Assembly: GCA_037447655.1 (NCBI GenBank)
Contig: JBBHKE010000891.1
Span: forward strand, 1-51,013
Direction: 5' to 3'
From: Zygnema cylindricum
Lineage: Eukaryota > Streptophyta > Zygnematophyceae > Zygnematales > Zygnemataceae
DNA length: 51,013 bases
Position 1 is the stretch's first letter. The number at the start of each line of letters is the position of its first letter. The notes below the pieces were generated by a model. The model ran no database searches. It was not told where the DNA came from and saw only the letters and a program-made list of their open reading frames with translations. Position numbers and translations under genes: made by a program. This document shows, piece by piece, positions 1 through 13,723 of this stretch.

Positions 1-37
1 AAATAACAATAATTAGAAAACAAAACAAAATAAAAAA

Positions 38-2244
38 CTATGCATTTAAAAGATCTCGGTTGGATCTAACACACAAAAGATCACTAACAATTGAAGCAGC
101 TAGTGATCTCCTCTTCTTTGTTATCGTGTTCACGGCATCCGAAAAAATAAATTCGGACATGGAGCTAGAAGCTGGAATAGCTAGAATATATCTAGCAACA
201 CCGGCTAGAATAGGAAATCCTCCATCTTTCGCACGTACATTTGATTTTTTTTTTCACCATTCAAGTATGTTAAAGCTCAATCTTTCGTCGTTGGTTAATT
301 TTAAATCAAAATAACGTTTCATTTCGTCATTAACGAGTGTTTTTTTGTCGATGGTAATAAGAACCTCATGTTCCTCATCGCTCTCACCAAAAAAATTGTG
401 GAAACCGTCTTTACTTTGCGTTTTTTTTTTTTTGTGATACGTTGAGGACTACTGAAATCAATGTCATCACCAAGGTCGTTTGCGAGTTCTCGAAGTTTGA
501 CCCTTGCGCTTTCAATTTCGATTTTTGATTCCCCAATTATTTCAAGCTTTTGTTTTTGTCGGGGATCTAAGAGAGCCGCGACAATATGATACTCATGAAG
601 GCCCCACTTCGGTAGTGCAAATTTCACACAAAGTTGTTTCAATTTTTGCACGTTTAGGGAATTGGCGGGGCATTCTTTTTCACCGTCATTGCAAGATGTT
701 TTTCTTATCTTACAATGGTTATGGAGAGACGATAGTTCAAACAAAACCAAATGTAAAGTTGGTTCTTTGAATTTTTCCAATTTTACGGCCGCTTCTTAAA
801 ACCTTTCCAAAAATCATGTAAGTTCGGTAAGGTGGGTCTTATCGATATAAGAAAAAAGTATCAATTTATTTTTTGCTTGAGCGTTTGGTCCTGTCTCATT
901 GAATGCATCATAAATACTCTTAAGCATTCGGAGCAAAAAATTCCACCGCGTTGCGTTTTCTTGTTTTAAAGTGTTTTTCCCAAGATTTTGTAAATTACTC
1001 TGTCTGAAAAACGTGACTAATGATTTACACGCGTCAATTAGATAAAAAAAATCAGGAACTTCCACATCGTATTTGCCTTTTTTGGAAGTTTCGCTCTTAT
1101 TCAAGGTCGTTGGCACAATTGTTGCAATTTTATGGTCCGCGCAAGGTATCCAAGTAAACATACTCGGTAGACCTTCAGTCGCACACATGTTAGAGCCACT
1201 ATCAGTCACGACAACGCAACGATGAAAATTGGACATTTCAAAATTGGTCAAACAATTTTTAAAAGTCGTTAAAACATTTTCCGCAGTGTGTTTTTCCTCC
1301 GGAAAATGATCGACTTGAAGCGTCCGTGCATGAAGTTTAAATTCTTTGTCAATAAAATGAGCGATTACTGACATGAATGAGGTTATTTTATTGTCTCGGT
1401 CCAGAGATCGGTCGTGAATGCGACAAAAATATTGTTATCAATATTTTCTCTAAGTTTTGGGATGATCAAACTACGAATATCTTTCGCAAAAGATATAATG
1501 TAGTTTTTTACACTATTGATGGACGGGAGTAGTTGGTCGATGTCAACACTTTTGTTGGACGAAACACCAACATCAAACAATGCTTGACAAAATGCTTGAA
1601 AACTTGGGGAAAAAAACAAAAAAAACAATAAGAAAATATCATACAATTACTAACCATGATTAATAAAGAAGGTTTCTACCGATTTTTTATTTTTTTTATT
1701 GAAAGACAAATAAAAAACAATATCATGACAAACTAAGCTCAAATTTATAATTTTACGAACAAAACAAGTTATAATGACATTTACACTCAAGCCATCTTAA
1801 ATAGAATTTAAAATAAATCATACCTGAACCGTCAACTATAAAAAATGGTCGAAGGTCCTCACAACACATCAACGCCACCATTTTCGCAATTTTTTTTTGA
1901 TCACTCGTTTTCGCCTCCATTTTTGAAAGAAACTTACGAAGAAACCCTCTTGAATTATCCATGTCGGCTGAATCTAAACATGTATGAGTATTGATTGTTG
2001 AAGTACCATTTGCTGACTTGTATTGATAAACTATGAAACATGTATTACAAGCCACAAAACGTGCCCCCTTTACCATGTATTTGTTTGATGTTCTAACTTC
2101 ATAGACATACTCAATTTTTTCCCCACAATTTGAAGTGGCCCTGCTTTCTATCACTAGGTAATACTGAGCAATTTCACCATTTTTTGATTTTCGAAGTTCG
2201 TTTTGGATTGTAGTTTTAAAGGAAGCGAGGATGTTTTTCTCCAT
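38..2244 (-). pseudogene. Decayed hAT-family transposase
   Basis: Read on the minus strand, pieces of a hAT transposase follow in the normal order. At 1860-2244 is an N-terminal part with a BED-like CxxC...HxC pattern and the stretch ending VDGSG. At 1383-1610 comes FQAFCQALFDVG through TDLWTET. At 814-1374 is the catalytic-core segment (SVIAHFID, TDSGSNM, NATRWNF). At 319-780 is LPKWGLHEYHIVAALLDP. At 38-320 is the C-terminal dimerisation region (PILAGVARYILAIPASSSMS, then FSDAV), ending at a stop at 38-40. The pieces lie in different frames. There are a frameshift after DLWTET, stops around 780-815, and a TGA in the C-terminal part near 254. An intron is possible between 1611 and 1825 (donor-like CAG/GTATG), but its phase does not close cleanly. 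It is most likely an inactive relic. The element ends were not found; the downstream end may lie outside the window. Confidence 0.85.
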
Positions 2245-4049
2245 TTTAGTGTATGAATAAGTTTTGTTTTGAATTGTGGTCGAGTTTCTCTAACTTAAAT
2301 AGCAATTCAATTAATCAATTTATTGTTTGATACATGTGAGTATGCCAATAAGTAAGACTAGTCGTGGGAAATTGACGTAATACTTTGATTTTCACTGATT
2401 TTGTCGTGCATGTGTCTAATCAAACCAAGAAACATGCAACCTAATCAGCTGGCGAGTAGAAAACGTGGAATAGACAACAACAAAGCACATCCCGAAGCAA
2501 AAATAATATAATACACAGTTAAAATGAATATGACAATGTGAAAAGAAAATAACAAGTGGAAAGGATAAAAGATGGAAGGTGAGTGGGAAGCCGAGGGAGA
2601 GATCCATTTATACTAAGCCGATGGGTAGCCACTAGGCTCCACGGTCTGGGCGTATTCCTTACAGGAGTTAGGTCTAGGATTTTAAATAAACAAAACAAAA
2701 CCAGAAAAATGCAAGAAAACAACAATAAAAATCTGCAGTGAATCCGAGATAACCGGATCTTGGCACGCTGATTGCAGAAAATTACAACAAGAAAACAAGC
2801 ACTGAAAATACGTAAAGAATCCGAGAATACCCAATTCTAACAAACGAGTAAAAATAGTAACAAGAAAATACAAGAAAACAACGTTAAAAATCTGCACGAA
2901 ATCCGAGAAAACCAGATTTTGACACACTAATAACCAATTGCAGAAAATGATAACGGGAAGCAAGCAATGGAAAATGGTAGAGAATCTGAGATAACCAGAT
3001 TATAACAAACCACCAGCGAACTCCAACAAAGCCACAGAAATTAGACAACAAAATGTCAAACACTAATTCAGAGAAGGCATCCACAAAGGTTTAGAAACAG
3101 CCTGAGAAAGTAGGCGGAATCCAAACTAGAAGAGGTTGTTGAAGGGAAACCGTGCGGACTCCGGCCGAAACCGAGTGAATTAACTTGTAGGGATTACAAT
3201 AAAAGTATAATAAGGAAAGAGAAAAGCTAAGCGCTGAAAAAACTAAGGCAGAAAAAGCCTTGCAGGGAAAAAACTGACAATTTGACTAAGGAAAAAGACA
3301 AGGGAAAAAGACAGAAAAATCTAAATCCTTTTCGACCAATTCCTGTACTCTCAAATTATGAGAGTACGAACCTAACGCAATCGTCTAAGTACTAACGAAA
3401 TAACCAAAGTACTACTTTCTGACATTTGCTAACTAACCAATCATGTGAGAGTATTTCACTGTACAATTTGTGACTAGTTTGGGTTCTGGCCAATTAGCGA
3501 CCAGGACCATATGCCTACGTTACAAAATTCACAATCCGCGGATTAAAACCCTTCCTAACTACATGTATGCGTGAACCTACATGGGTTCACGACTTCAATG
3601 TGAACCAAAAATCGAAGAGCCAACAAACGCTCCGCGTACACGCGATTCGTAAATCGCAAATTCCAACTGAAGTGAAAGTACAGGCGAAAATAAAAGTACA
3701 AATGTAATATCGTGGAGGTTCGTTCATCTTGTTTCGTACGACCTCCAAACGATATCCGCGTACGCCATTCGAATCGTGCACCCAAATATGTATCTCCGTG
3801 TCACCAGCGGAATTCTCGGCGTCTTTTCGAAGTAAGTACACAATAAATCCTGCATTCAAGCATGATTTTAACACAACCAGTATTAGTGTAGCCTCAACCC
3901 GTAATATTCCTACAAATAAACAAAATACATGTCCCGACATAATGCGGCATGACAATTTATTTACCAATTATTACTACATGCCGCATGACATTGACATAAT
4001 AATATGATATATTTGTGGAAACACGGTATAAAATGCATAATTAGCACAT
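2245..4049. other. Intergenic, no supported gene; degenerate repeats
   Basis: I see no convincing gene. From about 2690 to 3010 there are imperfect tandem copies of a unit of roughly 80-90 bases, each containing 'aaaatctgca', 'atccgagataacc' and 'gcagaaaat', probably old satellite or transposon sequence. A small inverted repeat (TACTCTC...GAGAGTA) sits near 3348-3366. The short open frames in several registers at 3555-4007 overlap one another on both strands and have no recognisable motif. Confidence 0.5.
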
Positions 4050-4489
4050 TGCAATAATGTACGACGTATGAATAAGCCAATAATTATGATTTGTCGCGTT
4101 CCCTAAGATTTGTGAAATGAATAGTGTACTACCGTGTCAGATTTGTGACGCTTTGTCGCGTTCCCTAGGATTTGTGAAATGAATAGCGTTACTATAGTAC
4201 CGTGTCAGATTTGCGACGCTAATCATGATGTCACGTACTTCCACGATACCAAGTAGTACAAAGTACAAGAATGTTGGATTATAGCGACAGTACAAAATTT
4301 TCATTTATTTTGGTTTTTTGGTTGACCGACCGTAACCGACCGTCTTTTTTTTTCCTGGTGAATCAACCGACCGTAACCGCCCGACCCCTCAAATTTGGCA
4401 ACTGAATCCGTTCCGGATCCGGCGCGGGCGGTCGGTTAATGGTCGGTTAACGGTCGATCACGGTTTCAGTTGACCGTTTGCGACCTCTG
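4050..4489 (-). mobile_element. Truncated end of a non-autonomous hAT-like element
   Basis: This stretch is the reverse complement of pieces of the complete element at 24555-26571. It ends at 4489 with the same terminus (read outward CAGAGGTCGCAAACGGTCAA) and carries the same CGG-rich 'ggtcggttaacggtc' subterminal sequence and the same 'cgcgttccctaggatttgtg' units. Two tandem copies of a unit of about 70 bases lie at 4088-4215. No matching second terminus was found upstream, so the element is truncated near 4050. Confidence 0.7.
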
Positions 4490-5115
4490 GTCATTCGTCA
4501 AACAGTTGACGTGAAATTGGTTCAGTGCGACACCATATTTTGTGCATATCTTACGCATACAATATGCGTCTTGTATTGTGCGAACTGTGAACAAAAGTTC
4601 CATATAACAAAAGTACCTACTAAGGGTGAACTTCCATTAGAGGAAAAGTGGGGTTGTTTACCGGACGCCGTACGATTTCGTTTGGGTTCGTACCATTTTT
4701 TTTGCCAGACGGAACATGATGAAACATGTTTACTGGATGGCTCCAATATTACAGGCGTAAGTATCGACCGTTGGAAGTTCACTTTTTTAGATTAGCGAAG
4801 CAATCGCGCAAATCGTCCAGTGTGAAGAGACTCTCTTGGGCGAGGAGAGTTTCTTCACACGGGTCGGGTACCATTGGTACACGTGAAAATAAAAAAAAAA
4901 TCCACCATTAACAGGCGATGAGAAACGAACACGTCGTACACGCCATGTGCCTTCTGCCACGGTGTACGCAGGTCGACCGTAATATCCTCTCACGCTCCTT
5001 CTGACATCCGTTGACCTTCAAAGTTTGCGGCGCCTTTTTGCCATTCCGTTTCAAAATTTTGATTTCCAATTTCAAAATTAAAATTTGGTCGCAAATTTTC
5101 GTACGAATCATTAAC
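4490..5115. other. Intergenic, no supported gene
   Basis: One open frame spans 4478-4795 on the plus strand (105 codons, several Cys). It resembles nothing I recognise, begins inside the truncated hAT end, and has a rival frame on the other strand, so I do not call it a gene. The rest is unique-looking, apart from the hairpin at 4820-4860. Confidence 0.4.
4820..4860. repeat. Short hairpin-forming inverted repeat
   Basis: The arm GTGTGAAGAGACTCTC (4820-4835) pairs with GAGAGTTTCTTCACAC (4845-4860), 16 positions with one mismatch, around a 9-base loop. It may be a decayed terminator-like or MITE-derived hairpin; nothing assigns a role. Confidence 0.7.
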
Positions 5116-5603
5116 TACACCACGAATCGTAATTAGAGTACAAAAACTAAAAAAATAAATTAGAGTAATGAACGCTAATTTATGTGATAGAGCTGTTTCA
5201 ACCATGAAGTTTACTCTAATTTATTTAAGTACTCTAATTTGGCACGCTAATATCCTCTTCTGTAAATAAGGTATTTGTACAGATTTTGGCAAAACGTACA
5301 GTTTATCGTCACTATGACGTTTGCACTACGCGGTTTGTTAAAACGCAGTTACATGATAACGGCCTGTATTAAATCATTATTTGTACTTTTTTACTTAATA
5401 AAGTACAATTTTGCACGGTCGGAGGTCGTCCGTATTCCACGCTATTTAAAAAGAACCTATATTAGAATTAAAAACGCTAATTAAACTTTACGTTAAATAG
5501 AATAATGAAAAAAATAGAATCATTTACTCTATTTCATGTGATAGAGTCGAAATTTCGATCGACCGAATTAGAGTAATTTACTCTAATTACGATTCGCGGT
5601 GTA
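5116..5603 (+). mobile_element. MITE family A, copy 1 (488 bp, TA target duplication)
   Basis: The ends are inverted repeats: TACACCACGAATCGTAATTA at the left and TTACGATTCGCGGTGTA at the right, each bounded by TA. The interior carries repeated 'attagagtaa / ttactctaat' subterminal motifs and no coding potential. Two more copies of similar length lie at 27743-28246 and 48795-49275, all in the same orientation. The TA duplication and small size suggest a Tc1/mariner-type MITE. Confidence 0.9.
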
Positions 5604-5804
5604 CCTCCGTACAAATATTACGTACAGATTTTCAGTTTGAAGTATATTTTTAGATTTTAAGAATCTGAAAACTAATCTACGTGGCGCCAATCATAATTGA
5701 GAAACGATGTTTACTGGCACTACAAATTGGAACGCCGTGCCAATAAACACTAGAAATAGACGTCTCCGCATGTTTACTGGGACCGCCTAATGGAGAAGAG
5801 GCCT
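5604..5804. other. Short intergenic stretch outside the left arm
   Basis: AT-rich, no gene. 'atgtttactgg' recurs at about 5708 and 5770. The inverted-duplication homology starts just after this segment. Confidence 0.4.
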
Positions 5805-6384
5805 AAAATATGCGTTGGATGGAATGTACACTTGTACAGTAATGCATGTACTTCCGTCCATATAGTCATTACCCCGATCTCGATATTTTTGAATATTCGT
5901 CGCGTGTGTCGTTATACCGTTTAGTGCGACTCTTAAAAAAGGTACATCTCGATTCTCGGCAAATCCCGGATATGCAACAGTTCTTGACAAGAATTTATTG
6001 TAGCTGAAATCTTGACCCTGTAGCTTTCACCTCCACGTGGGCCGCTGCTCGATGCCGGATGTTTGTTACTTTTGAATTTGCTCCGCCGTACATGCAGCCA
6101 TGCAGGCTTGTGATAGAGACATTCGAACAGATCTTGGACCGTTGTGCTTTTGTCGTCAAATTAACGGTGTCGAGCAACAGAATCTCATATACTGTAAAAT
6201 TTAAATTCGGAATTTGAGCTGGAAAAAAACAAGATTTGCCCCCTTTGAACCAATGGTGCTGTAGAAAACCTGAAATTCACTGGACGAAACAAAGCTGCGG
6301 TAGCACAACATTATCTAGTTCAAAAAAATAAAGAATAACTTTTAATTTTAAATTTGTCCAATAGATTCATTGACTTGGCAGTCG

Positions 6385-6440
6385 ACACATTGTCACATTT
6401 GTGTTCACACATTGTCACATTTGTGTTCACACATTGTCAT
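6385..6440 (+). repeat. 22-bp minisatellite, short allele, upstream of the left gene
   Basis: About two and a half copies of a 22-base unit (core 'cacattgtcacatttgtg') lie some 230 bases upstream of the start codon. The right-hand gene has ten full copies in the same position, and a third locus (48143-48219) has three. Confidence 0.9.
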
Positions 6441-6668
6441 GAAATGTTGCCATTGACACAATTTGAATTTTCCTTCTGCTGCTATTTTAAATCTGACGCA
6501 TCTTTCTCCAAGCCCGGCTGGCTATTATGTGAATTATACCTGGTGTAGAAAATGTTGCCTTTTCTTTTCTTTTACTTTATTTAAGAGAAAATTGCTTGCT
6601 TAGTTCTTTTTATTCTTAGTCTCTTTTCACCTAATTTGTTTCAGTCAAACACCTTTTAATACTTTAAA

Positions 6669-7498
6669 ATGGGAGGCGGTGAAAAGCCTTCGGATGCGGA
6701 TGAATTGTTTGATTTGACGAAAGTGAGTCTTAGTATCTCCCATGCGCCGCTCTCTCTCCTAATACACAATGATAAATACACATCTCACAAACTCAATGAC
6801 AGCACTGAGGGCCACATTGAATCAGTGTGCGAGGGTGAAGTTTTTGAGCTTCAGAAATGGCTGGAAGCACGAAAACTTGGAAAATGTTTTGAATCCCTGA
6901 TAGCTTTTGGAATCAATACGAGTCCTCCGCCTTTACGAGACCTGTTTAATATTTTGGAAGACACTACAGTTATGTCCTCATTGACCGTCGGAAAACGGAC
7001 TCTTCTGAAGCTTTTATTAAATGTGTTATTAGAAGAAGATTCTTTTTGGACATTGGTTCCTCGCGATGACAGGACAACAATTCTGAAAGTTTTCTTGGCC
7101 GAAGACATTGACAGTATGGCTCAAGTGCTTTGTCTTAATATTGAAGACTTGTCAACACTTCTTTCTGGACTTGTGCCTTTAACAGTTATTGATGAGATAT
7201 CAATTGTTATCCAACGTCTGAAATCTGACAGTTTTTATGGTTCGCGTGGAACAATTTACAATAATGGTAGTTTGACACTGCAAATGTCTCTCGGAGAAAG
7301 AGATACAATGGCTACAACTAAACAAAAAGTACACCAAGAAGACGAGGGGCCAATGCTGGAGGTGACATCCAAATTGCTCTGGGAAAGCTGTAAGTTGATG
7401 GAGTTATGTGAAGACAAACAGAATGGGGGCCTCGTCGACAAGATTGTATTAAAAAAAGATGGAGTGGCGAAGCTTTGCAATAATTATCAATCTAACAG
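6669..7498 (+). CDS. Left exon 1: N-terminal helical region
   Basis: ATG in the context AAAATGGGAGGC. It encodes residues 1-276 plus two bases. [19 protein letters not shown] (64-82) resembles helices of a SAM-type domain, and leucine-rich helices follow ([19 protein letters not shown]). It ends AACAG/GTATAAG. The open frame runs on into the intron; the splice is supported by exact phase match to exon 2 and by the right copy. Confidence 0.85.
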
Positions 7499-7942
7499 GT
7501 ATAAGTCAGAGCTGTCATTTCCCGAGTCAGGGCTGCCTTACAATGGAAAATATTCTTCTGGAATGTCTAATACTTCTTTGTATTAACATAGACTTCTTGC
7601 ACAGCGGCAAGTCGCCTTTGGTTTATGCACATGCTTTGCTATATTTTTTTGACAAAAAGTTTTTGTGATACTAAATTGAAGGCTACTGTTGTTACCTCTC
7701 ATGTGTATCTTTTAAATATCCCTTATGCTAATTGGACGTCAATTGGAGTTGGTTCGCAAGTTTAAGACATTGCTAGAAAGGCAGTTGCCTTATATAGCTG
7801 CATTCAGGAAAACTGAATGCAGGAATAAGAAAACTGTTGTCTGTTTGAATCGAGAATGTGAGTTCGCATGTCAATGTTTGCAAAATTGACATTATTGTTG
7901 CTCTGAAAGTTAACATTAGTGAGGTTATATTTTTTGATGCAG

Positions 7943-8309
7943 TGCTTCCAATACATCTTCGAAGATCTCTTTTGAAAGGCTTGACGAGGTTTCGCACAAA
8001 TGTTACGGGGTATTCGGTCACAAGCAGCCAATTTTTGAATTCCTTAAAGAAATTGGAGCTTGGTCGGAAATACAAGGAAACGAAGAGGGTTTGCCTTCTT
8101 GTATCAATGGCCCGGGATTATATGCCTTTCTTGGCAGTCCTGAGTTCAGCGCCATAGATTTTACTACTGCAGAATCCCATAAGTTTGTTTCCGACCCAAC
8201 TAAATGTACTTTTTTAGTGCTGTGGCCTCAGGACGATGCTTTCATTAATATTCACGATCAGAACAAAACAACGACGTTTTTCCGATATCTTACGAAGTTG
8301 TGTGATCAG
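7943..8309 (+). CDS. Left exon 2
   Basis: The acceptor TTTTTTGATGCAG and donor GATCAG/GTGGGAG enclose 367 bases. The split codon AG/T continues the frame into [15 protein letters not shown]. It contains [13 protein letters not shown] and [13 protein letters not shown]. No domain recognised; conserved in the right copy. Confidence 0.8.
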
Positions 8310-8691
8310 GTGGGAGCTGCAAGTAACTTCTACTGTTATATTTACTGGCTTTGAAGCAAAATCGCCCGTTCTCACCAGCTATTCCGTACGCGCTATAATG
8401 TTAATAATGTTAGAGATGCAGAAAAGCCAGTTTTCGAAAATGTTCTAACTCATGCGAAGTTTTATTAGTGTATAATGATTCTTTTTTTTGCATGATTCTG
8501 AAAATCAAGGTGGCTACAAGCTACTTTAACTCTTTGTAGACTTCATGAATTTCAATCTATAACTTTGGTGGTATCCACTGAGAGGTTTCTGGTTCAAGAC
8601 AATCATAGTTACTGTGGCTTAATTTCTATTTCTGATTTCTGGAAATTGAATTGCTTCTTTATTTAAAACGTAGCGTTTGATGTTTTTGCAG

Positions 8692-9000
8692 ATATTCATC
8701 TGCCTTAATGAAGAATGTGCGCAAAATTTCTTGACAGAGAGGAAACATACGAGTCTTTTACGACTTCACGCTTATGTGGCAGAACCTGAAGTAGTTCAAG
8801 AGGAATCTTTTTTACTCGAGGAAGGATTTGTCCTTCCCTCTGGCGAAATAACTCCTGGTTTCAAACAGTGTACAAGAATGCTGGCTGGCAGTTATGGAAA
8901 CGCCGCAATCTCAACGGGTAGTTTGTTGCCTCAGAAAGTAAAGCTTTGCCCATTTTCAAAATCTTTCACAATCGACGATAATGGTTTTAAAAAACTCCAG
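8692..9000 (+). CDS. Left exon 3
   Basis: 103 codons between TTTTTGCAG and CTCCAG/GTCAGT, phase 0 at both ends. Acidic, with [10 protein letters not shown]. No domain recognised. The coding sequence appears identical in the right copy. Confidence 0.85.
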
Positions 9001-9262
9001 GTCAGTACATCCTCGCTACGATATCCTGTTTAGCTGCAGAAAATGTGAACAATTTTTTTGTCTAGCAGAGTTTCTAAAGCTATGTCAAATATTTCTTCCC
9101 CGTTGTATGATTCTTCATATAATATGCGGCTCTGTCTTCCATTAATTGTCATGGCAATAAAAGGAAAATAAAAGTATAGAAGTGTACCGTGTATTTGTAT
9201 GCTCACGAGCTTTCCTTTTGCTGTATGTCTTTTGTCAATTCTGTTTGAGGTATGGATAACAG

Positions 9263-12200
9263 GAGCTCCACGAAAAATATGAAATACAATTTGATAAGAT
9301 GCCGTTGGGGCAGCAGAAGTCATTTTTTCGCAATTTTTTTCAGAAGTCAGAAGCTTTACTAGAAAATTTAGCGGAAAAGTTGAAGGATATTAACGGTGAG
9401 CGTCAAAAGAAATGTGAAGTCGAGTTTGCGGAAATTGAGAGGACAACACTGGATAGGAGAAGTTTGGAGGATATTCTCAGAGGCCAAGTATACGAGTTAA
9501 TACATGACCTTTGCCCTAGTTTAGCTTCCGAAATTGTACCAGATCGAAAAGAAACTGAAATTTCAAAAGGTATGGAACGGTTTTTGCGAGTGACCGCCCT
9601 GAGTGTGGACAAAATAAATGGCTTTTTGGGGTTCGAAGAGGGCTTGGGACTTCGACGGAGGATTTGTACTTGTTTGGCTTACTACTTGACTAACAAAGCA
9701 GTAAGGGTGTCATCGGACGACATATTGAAATGTTTGACTCAGCCATTCGACTCAAACAATCATCGTGTAGCTTCTAATTTCTGGAATGTTTTTGGTTTGT
9801 CTCACAACAAAGATCCTACATTCTGGGACACCTCATCGGAAAATGTAGAGAAGCTTTTAAAAGAGGGTTTTGAGTCAACACTATTGAAAGAGAATGGAAA
9901 GCGTACTTCCGAGATACTCACGGCAATGGTATCACCATTTCAGAAGTTCTTCAAAGAAAGGACTACTAAGCTCCTCAAGACAAGAGAACTGAGCCCTTCC
10001 TTGCGGAAAGAGGCAATGAAGCGTGAAATTGATGCCACTTACAACTCTCTGGAAACACAATTGGAGTTACAAAGCTTGTCTGAAATTCGTGACCTTATTT
10101 TCCCCAAGGTGGAGCATGCAACAAAAAGGACCATTTTGTGTATAGAGTCATGTAAGGTCGAGCCTCGAAAAATTTATTTAAAAGGAGAGGTCGAGGATCT
10201 TGAAGACCTGCAGGTCCAATACAATGCTCAAAACTTAGCAATAACTCAATCAGAGCAATTGGACCTCCAAGAGAATCCCTGTTTGAGACTTCATCCACGT
10301 GTGAAGAAAGAGGGATCTTTTCAGCTGCCTGCTTCTGCAGTTGTTATTGGTGTTTGGTTAATTAAAAATAAGGTGTTGGTGGTGGCAAAAAAACATGATG
10401 AAGATAGTAATGTCGACATTGGACTGTATAATTTGCGAGAGGAGAAAGCGAGGATAATCAAGAGTTTAAAGAAGCCAGTTAAGTTAGCAGTGTTCGACGA
10501 GAGCTCTCGTTTGCTGGCCATTTATGTTTTGGTCGACTCCTTACCACAATCACATGAGGTCGAGGATCATTCAGTACATACCACAAGTAGTCTTGCTGTG
10601 TTCCGATTTGATGAGGATTACCAGCGTCTTACACAAGCTGGGCCACAATATGAGCTCCATCAATTCGAGGGAGAATCGAAATTACGTCATATGGTGTTTT
10701 TGCGGGGATGCCAAAAACTGGCCCTGTTGGATTACAGCAACAGGATAAGGATTTATGATGTTCTTGGAAGGGAAACTTTGCGAAGTACCATCCAGTTAGA
10801 TACTAATGTCTTGCCATTACAGGTCCTATCCTTGGAGAAAGGGTTGTGCTTAATTGTTATCGTTCAAGTTGAAGGTGTTGAAGGAGTTCAAATCCTTCCT
10901 TTCATCAGTCCGTCTTACACTCCTCTCCCACCTGTTGAAATCAGAAGTGCACCAACTAATGTCATGTGGGAAATATTGTCTCTTGGAGGGCAGAAACTTC
11001 AGCCGCAGTTATGTATGCTGAATGTAGACACAGGGATTTTGACCAGTTATATTATTGTTGCTACTGGTCGAGAGCAATCGCTGATAATTTCTGAGGCGAC
11101 TTCGGACTTTGGAAAGTCTTCTGTCCAGAATGAAGATCGACGGCTTACTCCTTTAGATTACGTATATTTTGTTTATGACAAGTTTCCAGTTCGGAGCGAG
11201 GCAAAGACTCTCGATCGACCTGCAAACTCGGATATTTTTGTTCTTTTCCATTGCAATCCAGATTTTTTTAACGAAAAGAAACTGCCAATCCGTACACGGG
11301 ATTATTTGCGAGCGATTTGGGAATCGTTAATGGAGAGCAGAAAGCCTATGGATGATCTCCGCCTTCTGGAGAACTTAGTGGTAAAATGCTTTGGGGAATG
11401 GGTATCAGAACGAGGTCACTATAACAGAAGTAATTTGTTCGAAGGTCATCTCTTTGATAGTAATAGTTGTAGGAGGAGTGAGCCTCTGGGCAAGTGGACA
11501 AGAGAGCTCATTTGCTTAGTACCAATACAAATTGCTAGAGCTGAAGATAATGATTTTCATGTGTTGACAGATGGTATTTCTCTTCCGGAGGAACATTCTC
11601 GTAATGTCCAGGATTGTGCAAAGCACATTCAACTGGGGCTTTTTGATTCTATACTAAACTGGTGGCCAGGAAAGGTGATGGCTGTTTCTTCCATGGGTAA
11701 GCAGAGTACTGGTAAAAGCTACACACTAAATCATCTTTTTGGTTTGTCTTTTGAGATTTCCGGGGCCCGGTGTACCGACGGATGTTGGATGACGATGGTT
11801 GAGGTTGATGGAGTTGATGAAGGAAATAACAATAGTATCCTTTACATTGTGCTGGATTTTGAAGGGCTAGGTTCATTTTTAAAGAACAGAACAAGAGGAT
11901 ATGCTCCTTTCAGTGTTTAATGCTTCAATTTCTGGTCTGACGATTTTTAAAACGGAATACAGGCTTGACCGTGACATTGAGCAGATGTTTTCCCGTTTTC
12001 AGGCTGGAGTGGGACTTATTAAGGGTGACTTTCGTCTGTTTAAAGGATTGTTCTGCATCGCCAATAAGGATGTTTCTGCGCGGGATATAAAGAGTATCGC
12101 GCATGAATTTGTTTCAAAGTTGCGTCAAATTATGGCAACAGATTCTGAGCGCAACTTCTATCAGCATGATGTATGATAACAAATTTGCAGTTCTTCCTTT

Positions 12201-12897
12201 TCCACCCCTCGGAGAACAAGCTTACTATACAGAACTCCGAACTCTCGAGGGGCTTTTGACAAAGAGACCTTTGCATTTTAAGGATAGTAAATATTTTGCT
12301 GAGTGTATGAAGACAGTCCTGGCTAAGTTGCAGCTAAAAGATTGGAGATCTCTTGAACGACAGGAAATTGAGACAAGACTTAGCTATCTTGAGGCTTGTA
12401 TTGATATTTCTTTGAAAACCGGAAGGATCGATTCTGAAGAGTGGGTGGAGGAGGAGCTGAGCTGTCTGGATACTAGAGAAATTATACCAGATTTACCTTT
12501 AGACGAATTTCTACCAGAGGATCATCCGCTGAAAAGTATGGGTGGGAGTTTGAAAGCATTGACAGATGTCTCTATTGTTTTTCCATCAGATGATGCCGGT
12601 TTGAAAGATGTCTGGATGAACGAGATATTCTGTATTTATGAAAGCAAGGATTGTGTCCGGACTGGGAATGACCACCTTTTGTGGCATGGTCATTTTGTGG
12701 ATTTTGTAGCTGCAATTTGTGAGAGGAGGAAGACAAGAGTTCTACAGTGGGTGAAAGAAAACCTTGAAAAATTTGAAGATCAGGAGGAAGAGCTTATTTC
12801 GGATAAATCGGGTTTTGGCTTTCATAAAGACGATGAGGCTGTGAAGTTCATCTTCCAGGCTAATTTAAGTGCCGAAAAACTTTGTGCAGACCTGCAG
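9263..12897 (+). CDS. Left exon 4: helical, beta-rich and GTPase regions, twice frameshifted
   Basis: This is the main exon, 3635 bases against 3633 on the right. It opens at GATAACAG/GAGCTCCAC, 12 codons before the first in-frame ATG. Order: charged helices (MEQ/KK-rich, KEAMKREID); a beta-rich region with repeated hydrophobic strands ([33 protein letters not shown]) that looks like a propeller; then the P-loop GKQSTGKS (about 1314-1321), RCTDGCWM (likely switch I Thr), DFEGLG (G3, about 1366) and NKD (G4, about 1435). This set matches the GB1/VLIG division of the dynamin superfamily. Extra bases at about 11876-11880 and at 12159 shift the frame twice. Donor CTGCAG/GTAAGT. Confidence 0.85.
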
Positions 12898-12957
12898 GTA
12901 AGTTCGTCCTGGTGCTTTCGCCACCTTGAAATTCAGCTTCGAGTTTGCGTGGATCAC

Positions 12958-13723
<766 letters not shown>

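Noticed and set aside
4478-4795. 105-codon plus-strand open frame with several cysteines
   Set aside because: Starts inside a transposon end, has an antisense competitor and no recognisable motif.
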